Shown here piece by piece: positions 36,001 to 48,000 of a stretch of 64,000 bases of DNA (positions are counted from its first letter, which is position 1; each line of letters starts with the position of its first letter). The notes beneath the pieces were generated by a model. That model was given only the letters and a program-made list of their open reading frames with translations. It ran no database searches and was not told the origin of the DNA. Source of the DNA: Epiperipatus broadwayi (lineage: Eukaryota > Onychophora > Udeonychophora > Euonychophora > Peripatidae); the NCBI GenBank assembly GCA_028023455.1, contig JAQFVV010012397.1, forward strand, positions 3,093,501 through 3,157,500, given 5' to 3'. The translations under genes and the position numbers were made by a program.

Positions 36001-39000
36001 TACATTTGATTGACGACCGATATGACTTCCTTTCGTTTATAAATTATGATTTTTGTTTCTACGAACAAATATTTTTGACAATGGGACAATAATAGTTGTT
36101 GTTTGTTTAATTTTTATTGATAAAAGATTATTTTTTTCGGTGTAGTTTCAAATAGTAATTTGGGTTATGTTTAAATAATAAGTTACCGTCTTACTTTGAT
36201 TGGTTTATGTTTGATTGACACTAATTATTGAGAGGGGTGTTTTTTTGTGTGTATGGTTGTAGACAACAATTATTGGGTGAAGGGGAGTTGGGTTAACCGT
36301 TTAAACAATAGTAGTTTTAAGTTACGGTCTTACTTTGATTGGTTGGTTTACATTTGATTGCCGATACTAATTATTGGGAGGGGTGTTTTTTTGTATGTAC
36401 GATTGTAGACAACAATTATTGGGGAAAGGAGTGTAACCGTTTAAAGAATAGTAGTTTACGTTACTTTTAGTGATGGTGTACATTTGATTGCTAACAATAA
36501 TTAGTGAGAGGGGTGGGTGTTTTTGGATGATGATTAAATACTAATTTAGCTTCCTTTTATTTTACATTTAATTGCCGACAACAATTATTTGGAGAAACGG
36601 GTTTTTTTTTGTGTGTGTATGTTTGGTAAATCAAAATTGAAGTTACTTTTATTTATTACATTTGATTGACAACCGATTGACTTTTTTTTCGTTTATAAAT
36701 TTTTGTTTTGGTTTCCCAAAAACCCTAATATTTTTGACAATGGGGCAATAATAGTTCTTAATTTCATTATTATTGACAAGAACGGATCTTTTTTGGTGTA
36801 TGTTTAAATAGTAATTTGGGTTGTGTTTAAATAGTAATACTGTTTTTAAAAATTTAAGTGACAAAATTAAAGAAACAACGGGGGTTTTTTTTTTTTTATG
36901 GATCTTTAAATAATAATTTTTGTTACTTTAATTTGTTTACATTTGATTGACAACAATTAGTGGGAGGGGTGTTTTTGTGTATTTTTAAATAATAATTTAC
37001 ATTTTTTGGTTAACAACAATTATTGTGTGTGTATGTTATGTTACTTTATTTATCAATTTGGTTAATAATATTTACTGGTAGACATTTCAATATCATTAAC
37101 GGCATGCTGTACGGTCAACTCGTCATGGCTCCGGTAATGCAGCAAACATAAAGACTTGACGAACGGCATTTGAAATCCCTCAAACCAGCTGCCTTTTCGA
37201 AGTGCACATTTCTTTCGGCAAGAACGAGACTTACAAATGAAAGTCCAAAGATCTTTATGGACCTCAGGTCTCATACATTCGCCGCACAAACATCTTTTTT
37301 TTTTCTTTCAGTAGGATGTTTTTCTGCTGTAGAAATGTTACAGCACTGGCGGCTTCCGTGTCTGGCAATTCCCATCTTTTCTGTTTTCGAATTTGCCATA
37401 CTTTTTGTCTCGGAAAATTTCTCGCTAAAACGTGACTCAAAGCGTGATCTTTAAAATGTTACGCTAACCCACCATAATCAAAAATTTAGGAGGAATAGAA
37501 ATTTATGAGGAACAATCACGATACTGTTAAAATTGTTAAAATGTAATAGTCCATCAATTCGTCTTAAAAAAAAAAAGGCACCGATGAAAATTTAAATAAT
37601 TTTGACACGATCAAATTAACACACCCTCGTACGATATTGTTACATCAAATACATAACACAGCATTACGATATAGTGCGTGACACAAACAACTATGGCATT
37701 TTCCTCTGCTTTTAGCATCGGAAAAAGCCACACCGTTAGCCGCTAAGCCGAGTTAACATTCTTTCTACATTTTATCGTAGAAAGAAGACTTAACTCCGAG
37801 TTAATAGTTTACCTTTTAGCATAGAAAGAAGACTTAACTCTGAGTTAACAATCTTTCTAGGATTTATTTTAGAAAGAATGCTTAAAGGCTTGGGTGCGGC
37901 CGCGGAAACGGCATATTTCTAGAAATTTAGCTAGAAATCCCGCCTATAGTGGCTGACACGAAGGATCAGATGACAACCCAGATTTTATTTATTTGTTTTA
38001 GACGCCAATGTTTCACCTTCACAAGGTTAATAAAGACGGAATTCCCCTCCCCCCTTATAAATAAAGTATTTTTTTGTTATCAAATTTCTATTTCTGGAAA
38101 TTTAATAAATTAGTTACATAAATTAGCATATTACATGAAAGAATCTAAATAATGAAACTTGTTGAATTTAAATTACCACATATTCAATACACAAATAAGT
38201 ACACACTATAATATATAAATTCTTTACTAATACTGCTGTACTAAATATTATTAAATATTAACATATAGATGTAACATTGCATAGAATAATTATTTAACAA
38301 GTTCTTAATTACAAATTTAGTTCAATTTTCTGTTAGCAATAACAAATTTAGCTTATCTGACTGTTTAGTTCATTAAAAGTTCATACTACTAGTTCAGATT
38401 AACATTAAAATTAAGTTTAGAGCTCTCATTAATTTCACCTATTATTTCTTTGAGTGGATTCTAATAGATGGATACCATAACCATGGTTTTTTTTTAAAAT
38501 TATTTCTATGAACTATGTGATCCATTATGTCTGTTTGTTTGTTTTTTTTGTTTGCTTGCTAGGGTCTTGGTATTATGTAGGCATGGTGTTTTGAATTAAG
38601 ACATCTTCTCTTCTTTAAGCTAGGAAGAAGGCATTGGCGATCATATCTGTTTAGCAGTACATCTGGTTTGAATTATTCCCGTAGATAAAAATGAATACAT
38701 GACAAAACATTTTTATATAGCTTTCTGAATCTTTTTCTACGATCCTCCTCTTGGTGAAGAATATAGCACTATAATTTGCAGAACTCATGAATAATAATAA
38801 TGATGCAAGGAAGGAATGGATCAATGTTCTCTGGGTCCCCTTTTTATATCACTAGTCTGATTCCATTGTGCAAGTACCTATTCACACTTTTTCTTTATTT
38901 ATTTCTTCAGGGATTTACTTCCCCTGCAAAGCTTATTTTCGTTATAATTAATTTATAATATTAATCACAACTTAAATACATAATTTTATATTACCTTCTG

Positions 39001-42000
39001 GCTGGGAACTAACATAATGAATTCTTTACAAAATTAAACAATATCTTATTTTTCATTTATTAAGTTCATGTGAGTGATCAGCATTCCAGTGGGCAATATT
39101 AAATTAGGGAGAGAAGAAATATACCTCCAACCCTCTAATTACCATTAATTACACTTTTCCTTTATTTTACATACATTTTTCATTTCTTTGATCATCAGGG
39201 CAATTACAATATCTTGTTTATTAGACAAAAAAAATCTACATTTTTTGATTTTATACTAGTATATATATATATTGTACCGTCTTCACATTTTCTTTGATTC
39301 TGGTTGGCCTTTTTTTACACACTATTAAGTGAAAGTTAAGCTATGGTGTAAAAAAATATCTTGTTCATATTTCCAAAAACATAGCTATATTTCCTGATTA
39401 ACTGGCCTACTAATTATTACGACAGGAATTGCCGACAAAGTTAGTTTTAATTTATAAGAGGGCGCCATAGTCAATAGACTCATAACTATATTCTTGACTT
39501 CATTTAAGGAGAAGCCACAATACATCACATCACTTCCTCGTATCCCATAATTTTGACGCAAGTAATTAAAAAATTGGAGTTATGCTTTCACATAACTTAA
39601 TTATTTTAGAGAATATTGTTCCCGGGGCTTAATCAACTAAGGAGGGAAAGTTAATCATTAATTTGCTACTGGCATTAAATCAAGATTTGAACTATCATTT
39701 GCTTTTCTGAAAATTATTTTACTTACGTACAATAATTTATTTGTTATCTAGCACAGTAAAGTTGTTACATTTGTAAATAATTTTCACTAGATATTATCTG
39801 TTGAGCATTTTATAATAGTAGCACATTCACTTTTGTAGTATTGATATCCTCGAAGATTGTAGGTCTTTTTTTTTTAAATTTAGAAAGTTATATTTTTAAA
39901 ATATTTAATGTAGAAATAATGAGGTTAAATGTATAGATACATACATGTATGTAGATTTATAATGTTATGATAAATAATATTCAAGATATATAATTAAAAT
40001 CAATTTGACAATTTGGAAATATTTAGATGTGATATGTTAATAAAAGCTTGATTCCTATAATGGTTATATACTACAGTTACATCAAGAGAACTTATTTAAC
40101 ATTGTCAGATATCACTATTCACAAATCTTTCCATTAAAACTGTTAATTTGTTTTTTTTTTTGCTTAATCTTTTTTTTCTTCCCCATGTTCATTTCTTTTA
40201 TGCCAGTATAAATGTTAATTATTTCTTGTATATTTTTATCAGAGTGTTTACATATCTAAAACTATTTTAAATATTATTTTTCCACATTTTATATATGCAT
40301 ATAATAATGCTATGTATGAACATGAATCTTTACTTACATTATCCTCTATCAAAGAATATGTGGATCTAATACGTTAATATTTTCAATAAAGATTTAATTT
40401 TTAATGTAGTTATAACTTAAATTGTTTCGTATTATTTAGATTGTTTCATTATTTGGAGTGCTATTATTTTGCTAATTTTCTATATAGTTTCTTTTTAAAA
40501 TATACATATAATAATGTGTTCTAGATGAAAATATACTTACATTAAAACACACATCTCTGAGCTTTTTTTACCGAATATTTAAATAATAGTGAACTGACTC
40601 ATTGTGGCTTTTATTTAAATAAATGAAAATACATAACATAGAGTAAAAATGAATTTGTGCATTTTTTTTTTCTATTTATGTAATTCAATTGAAATTGGGA
40701 TTTTCTAATCTATTTGTAATTATAAATATAATTATTTGAAATAAAATATTCTTTATTAAAACTTTTTAAAATATGCTTTAAAAACATTTTTTATAAAAAT
40801 TGGGTAATTTTTTTTTTTTTTTTTTAAGTTCAACTTATAAATAATAAAAATACAGGTTTTCATTTAAAAATTCGCAGACCATAAAATATTTTGATATTTT
40901 TTTTCAACACAAATACATTATCAAATCAATTTCTGAATATACATGTTGAAATGAAACAGTTTGATGAGATGTGTGTATCTATATATTTATAAATATATTG
41001 ATATTGTATTTTGTATTTGTAATTTACTATGATGTTTCTTTTAGAAGATACAGGATCAGGAGCAAAATCTAACGATGATCCTTTTGGAGTATTTTTGAGT
41101 GCAAATTCTCAAAAATCATCTTCATCTAATGTTCAGTCTAATAGCACTGCAGACCAAAATAGTAGTAGTGAAGAGGCATCATTCTTCAGTGAAACTTCAA
41201 CAACAGGCCAAGGTGATAGTCAACAGAAACCCGCTCTTAGCAAAGAGTCAATCCTATCTTTATATGGAAGTACAAGTTCTCAAGCTCCGCCAGCATTTGG
41301 AGTACCAGGTGAAAATTATATTTGTAATTAATAATCTAAATGTTTATCTAACGATGATGTTTAAATTATTATTTTCTCCATTACTTTCTTGATTGCTTGA
41401 ATTAAAGAAAAAATTATTGATATATATTTTTGTATTCATGATGAATCCATGACTTTATAAATAAAGAAAAGAGAAAAGATTATACAACAAATGCTATAAT
41501 TAACATAAAAAAAGCTTCTTTCAGTAGCTTTTTAGTACTCTACTCATTGTAACATATATTATTTATTGTTATGCCTAGCAACACATACTTTTTTTTTTTA
41601 ACTATTACTTTTGTTGCTTTGTAATGTTTTTTTATTTTTTTTAAATATGAAAAACAATACAAAAAATTATATCTTTTCAAAATGGTTAAATTAGAGATAT
41701 ACATTCCACAAGTGATTTTTAAGTGATGTGTTTTTTCTAATTTTTTTTTATAAAATTAACTATTTATCATATAATATTGCATAAAGAATTTTTTAAAATA
41801 TTATCTACAATCATTTAGTATCTCAGCTTTATTTGACTTATTGTAGAAGTTTGGTGGAGTAGCACCTAAGTACATGCATCCAGATAATTATTGTTTGTAT
41901 TCCTGACCATAGGTTTGGCAGTGGAAAAATAATTAGCCTTGTCTATAGTGGACCACCACTTTCAAATCCAGTCACAAGATTGAACTTGATTTATTTTTAT

Positions 42001-45000
42001 TGTTGATCATTCATGATGGCGAACGATTATTACTTTCGTGTAATGCTGGTGAACTTACAGTTCTGTGCTGATCTTTCATGCTCATTCCTTTTATATTTTG
42101 TTTATTTGGAGATGATGATGGTTTCTCATCTCCTCATAATTCAGCCCTAATGTGGTGTACTGTTACAAATGGCTACCCAATTATGGGACATTGTTACCTC
42201 AGATTCTCTCTTATTAACCCCTATTTTCCGTACAGTTACAATTGTTGCCCAACTTTTGGTACCATTATTTTCTGTATTGTTAGAATTTTCTGTGCATATA
42301 TCCAGAAACTCTTGGTCAAATATTTCTTCTAAAAATTTTATTGTATTACCATAAACCTATCTACTTTTTCTTCTCTACTGTTTCTACTTTTTTTTTTTCT
42401 ACCTCATTGCATTAAAAAAACATTTTTATTAGATTTAATATCTTATCCTCATTTACCTCTTTTTTAATCACTTTTTGTTGTTTTTATTCATCATAGAATT
42501 TTCTTGATATTTTTTTAGCATTTTATATCTAAAAGTAAATATTTAGTACTCTCCCTTTCATGTTCATATAAGCTGCCTCTATACTAAAAATTCTTATTCT
42601 AATTAATCTTTTTTCCTTTGTATTCAGAGTTATTAATCTTCCTCCAAGTAACAATAAACTCACAATCTTATCCTTTCATGCTTATGTAGCTAAAGTTTTT
42701 TATTTTCATAACTCAATTAAAAAAAAACCGCAAAATACATTCCAAACTTAAATTTAAATATAACATCTATTTTATTCCACTAATAGTTCTTATATTATTT
42801 CTTTGGAGACAATTTAAATATATTGATTATACTTTTTTAATAACAGTTGGTTTGAAGGCAGGTATTATTGAACATATATGCTTATATATATATATATATA
42901 TGTTTGTATGCATGTTTCTTGTATGAATTTTATTTAATACAATTTGTACTCTGTAGTACTAACTTAATTAATTGTTAATGAATTTTAATTTTCCTGTAGT
43001 CATATCTACATAAACTATATGCATTGCTCCAATGTTTAAATTTTCATTATATTTTTGAAAATTGTGAATTAAATGAAATTGGAAGGATATTTTACTGGAA
43101 AATTTAATGATAAAGTTGTATATTAAAATATGGATGTATTGAGGCTTGCTTATCATCTGATACAGAATAAAAACATTTTTTTTAAAGATTATTTATTGGA
43201 ATATATTTCTTTTTTTAATTAATATTTTTATTTGCTACTTTCAAGGAAATCTTTTGTTATTATTGTATTTTAGGATGCAACACATTTGATCATTATTTTT
43301 TTTTAATAATAGTTTGTGTAAGTGACAAAACAGGTTATTTTTTAATCATCATTTGATCGTATGATACACTACTAATACAATTTTTTATATTTAGACAGAA
43401 TATTAGATAATCTTAAAATTTCTACAATATATATTACACCATAATGTTATCGTTATACAATGACAAATTAAACAATCACTTTTCTCTTAAAATATATATG
43501 TTCATTTGTTAATATATGGAAATAAAGTTTTTGGAAAGAAATAAGAAGTTTATGCATTTATTTATAGATAATCTTAACAGTTCATCCATTGAAAAGTAAC
43601 ATTTTATAATAATTCTGAATTTAACACTACATTTTGCCAATATGTCAAAGTATTCTTTGAGGCATTAGAACACATGGGATTTTTACATGATAATTTACAT
43701 GAATAACATTATTTGTTTCAATCTGATTATTAATCTATGTCTAAAATTCTAATGTATTAATAATAATTTTTTCATATGTGATCATATATTTATAAAGGAA
43801 TTTAATTCAAGAATAGATTTTAAATCTATAATATATTAAGCAATTTGACCAAGTTTTGAATTAGGAAAATAATTGGAATCATAATCATGACTGAGTAATT
43901 ATAAAAATGAAAAATTTTCTGCATTTATGAAACAATCAAAAAGTTTTTTATAATGTGCAAATTTATAAACATAAAAAACTTTTTTGAAGCTGTTTTGTTA
44001 ATTTTTTTTCTGAAACTTAAGATACACAATAGAAGATTCTATTTAAGATCATGTTACATTGTCAAACATTTTTGATTGCAGCATGTCATCATTATTATCT
44101 ATATTTAGGGGGGAAAAATAATAGCCAAGTTCGGTAGAGAGAAAAATGAAGTCATGGAATCAAGAAAATAATTTTTACATACCAGTATTTGAAAGTAACT
44201 TGGCTATGTAATTGCAGATTGTATTATGAATACATATTTTTTTTAAAAAAAACTTTTTTAATAGCGAAAATTTAAAGATTATTTCTAATTTAATGTTTTT
44301 TTTTTTTTTTTTTAAAGGTGGCATGTATTTACCACAAACTCAACAAAATTTTGGCTTAAATTTTGGCATATCAGCAACTCCTATGGCGGGACCTGTTCCT
44401 GGAATGATGCCTGCTGCAATGCAGAATGGTCTTTTAGGAACATTTTCTACACCATCAGTTATGCCTGTAAGTATGTTTTTGATCATCATTTTTATTCTGG
44501 TGTTAAGTGTATTACACTATATGTTATAATGTATAATATTTCTAAGATTACTTTTATCTGTGTAGCTACAATTAGTAAATTAATTTCTATATATGTTTTT
44601 AATGTATATATAATTAATATTTTGTTCTATAAAATACTTTATGATAAAAAAAAAATATTTAAAAGATAAATTGTATATGCAATATTGCCAATGTCTTCCA
44701 TTTATATATATATATGCAATAGTAAAAAATATAATAACAGATCTATCATAGATTACTTTTGCTACATATAAAAGTATTTTGTTTATTTATTAATATGACA
44801 ATATTAAAGTCATTGCTTGCAAATAGATAATTCATTATCTCTTAGAGTAATAATATCTTGTGCATATACAGATATAAAATTGTTGATGTTTACGTAATGT
44901 TTTTAGTAGCAGTATTTAATTACGTGAAAACATTTTTACAATTTTTCTGAGGAAATTTTTTTTAAATTTACATACTAGAAATAACTTGTTGCATCTTCAT

Positions 45001-48000
45001 TACAAAAAAAGAAAATAACTAAAAAATATTTTTACATATTATATTTAAAAAAAGGCTATGCAGTATACATGAATAAAATAAAAAACATTTAATAAATAGG
45101 CAAAAACTCTCCTTATAGTAGTGCCACCTTGTGCTAACCAGAGTAATCAATGGATGCCAGAAGGCTTGTGCATAAAATCCCTATCTGGTGCCTACTCATC
45201 CAATATCCCCAGACTAGTTTCTGGCGTGTGGCCTTTCTGAGAGCACTGCATCTAGATCTTAGGATCTAATGCAACCCTCCAGCAGCCACCTTTTATTTCC
45301 ACTACACTACAAAACTATGAGAATGAAATTGAAAACAATAATATTTTCAATCTAAGCTCAATAGCTTATATAGTCATGTGGGTCTGAACTCAATTCAGCA
45401 CCCATATATTTTGGTGACTTTGGCTCTTTAACAACCATAGCCACCATTATCCTATTAGGCAGGATTGGTGTTAAACCACTAAACATCACATGATCACCAT
45501 CTCATGCTAGCCTGTTTATTAACAGTTATGTGCTAGCATGAGATGGTGATCATATGATATTTAATAAATAGTTTTTAATATGACTTGTATAAAGTAGTCC
45601 ATTTTCAATATAGCAATGCACTAAAAAATATGACTTTTTATTTACTAGAAACACTAATACAAAAACGTATTTTTTTTTTTATAAAATTAATATAAATTTC
45701 TATTTGATAATAATAAAATATATATATATATTTCCATTAATGTAAAACAGAACTGTTCAAAACACTGCCCTTGGGAGGATTTATGCAGCCTGACTAGATG
45801 GGTTTGTTTGTTTTTTTCAAGTGAAAAAATAAAAAATTATTTGAATCAAATGCTTATTAGATATTTTAATTTTATCACTTATTAATAATCTTGATGTTGA
45901 TTATAAACAGTTATTGTAGCTTTTCTACTGTTTCAATAAAAAGTTTTATAAATACCATGTTTAAATATATAGAGTATTTATTATTTTGGATGTGGTCTTT
46001 GGATAAATATTTATTTTTTAATGTTTTTTGATTAATTAAGATTGGATAGTCCTGATGTAAAGCATTAATATATATGAATATGTAATATTTATATTAAGGT
46101 TTTAAGCTATCAATAGCATATTGATCTATCAAATTTATTTTTCAAATATTTTATTTTTGGGCAGTAAATCTATAAGGGTTTTATCATTACATTTTCTAAC
46201 TTCAGTATGCACTGCATGATTTAGGGCAGTGATAGAAGGATAAATTGGTGCTCAAGATTTACGGATCATGGCTCAGCTCTGTCTCTTCTCGTGCTTGAAT
46301 TTCTTGTTACTTTTCATAATTTGAAATATATCTGAAACAATTTTCTTTATAAATGTGTACAGGAAAGACATTACCTCCATATCTCCAAAACTTTTTACAG
46401 CAGTGCTGCAAGAAGTATTTTGTGGATTAAAATGGAAAGCTAAAGGAGTGAAAGTAAATGGAGATTATTTAAGTCATTTAGGTTTTGCAGATGATGTGGT
46501 TGTTTTTGCAAATAATGCTTTAGAGTTGCAGGAAATGTTATAAGAGTTATCAGATGGAAGTAGGAAAGTAGGACTAAAGATAAATGTTAAAAAAAACTAA
46601 AGTAATGTTTAATGGATTTTCTCAAAATATGAAAATAAAGATTGATTATGATGAGTTAGAAGAAGCTAAAAGTTACAAATATCTTTGTCAGATTATTAAT
46701 ATAGATGGAAACATAATGGATGAAATTAATCATAGAATTAAACTTGGTTGGAGTGCTTTTGGTAGAAATAACTTGATACTAAAAGGAAATATGCCTATGT
46801 GTGTGAAAAGGAAGGTTTTTAATAAATGTGTGTTACCAGTTCTTACTTATGGATCTGAGACTTGGACACTTGATAGAAGAGCAATACAGAGATTTCAGAC
46901 CATTCAAAGAAGTATGGAGAGACGTATGTTGGGAGTAAGAAGAAGAGATCGAAAACGCAATATATTGGTAAGAGAACAAACAGGTGTTACTGACCTCATT
47001 GAAAAAATTAAAAATATTGAAGTGGAATTGGGCTGGACATATTGCTAGAAGAGATGATAATAGATGGACAATTGAAATCTTAAACTGGATTCCAAGAGAT
47101 TGTAAAAGACCCAGAAAGAGACCACATGTGAGATGGATGGATGAAATAGGAAAGTGTGCAGTGGTGATGTGGAGAAGAGATGATGGCGATCGGAGAAGAT
47201 GGATTGAACTTGGAGAGACCTTCATCCTGCAGTGGATTGATAATGGTTGATGATATTGATATTTAGTTTAACCAATATGATTTTTTATATTGCTTGCTGT
47301 ATTATGGATTTTATTTGATCTGGAGGTCAGCAAGAACATTTTTATGTTTTGATAGAGTTGGGAAATCTTTCAAAATAGGGATCACATCATTTATCTACTT
47401 AGGGCAGCTAATTTTGTTTTAAGATGTGTGATATACATAATTTCTTAGAATATTTACCGTTTTCATTAACAGATAAATGTAAATAGCAAATAAGAGTGCA
47501 TCAAGTGGTGAACATTGTACAATCTTCCTAAAAAGGATTCCTTTCATCCATTATATTCATAGTTTATCTTTAATACAAAATATTTATAATATTCATTATT
47601 ATATACATCTTTTTTTATTGTTGAAAATGTAAACTCTTGTAAATGTAGAAGTCCTAAACAGGAAAGAGTTTCCTATAATTAAACAAAATATATCAAATTA
47701 TTGCAACTCTTTTTTAAAAAAAACATATTATTTTTGAGGAAGAAAAATGACATTTTATTGATATATTGGCTGATTATTTTGTAGAGATTTTTTTTTTTGT
47801 GTGTGTGTGTGGAATAAATTTAAAAGACTAGCAAAAACCTGTTTTCTTTGTTCGGATTATGAGAAATTATCCTTTTCTAGGACTTCTATATGGTATTTCC
47901 CCTAACCCTACTTTAAATGTCACAAAAGTGTCTATATCATCTCATTTATTACTTATTTTTGGTTTATATATATATTGGTTTTTCATTTTAGACTAATCCT

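Larger units (their letters stand above)
35339..37978 (-). mobile_element. Merlin-type element D with internal minisatellite
   Basis: Inverted ends TTGTCATCTGATCCTTCGTG (left 35341) and its match at the right (37976 inwards) run for about 45 bp with few mismatches. The outermost bases are G-T at left and GG at right; no clean target duplication was found. On the minus strand, 37450-37062 encodes ELPDTEAASAVTFLQQKNIL and, in a shifted frame, MCGECMRPEVHKDLWTFICK, SRSCRKKCALRKGSWFEGFQ and MPFVKSLCLLHYRSHDELTV. That is an IS1595/ISXO2-like zinc ribbon with four well spaced Cys, as in Merlin. The DDE domain is absent; 35440-37060 is a degenerate tandem array. A triple 48-bp palindromic block sits at 37745-37880. 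Right-end CpG-rich stretch includes GCGGCCGC. Confidence 0.83.

Noticed and set aside
35339-37978. Clean target duplication for Merlin D
   Set aside because: Flanks ATTATTTT and CAGATTTT agree at only five of eight bases, so no duplication is claimed.
41099-41392. 97-codon open frame overlapping exon E
   Set aside because: It is a shifted-frame shadow of the SMAP exon; the exon frame carries the family motifs.
44293-44529. Reading exon F as a separate gene starting MFFFFFFF
   Set aside because: The Phe run is the polypyrimidine tract before the acceptor and the tail after SVMP is intron translation.
46833-47225. 130-codon open frame on the minus strand
   Set aside because: Antisense shadow of the RTE C-terminus, which is recognisable on the plus strand.
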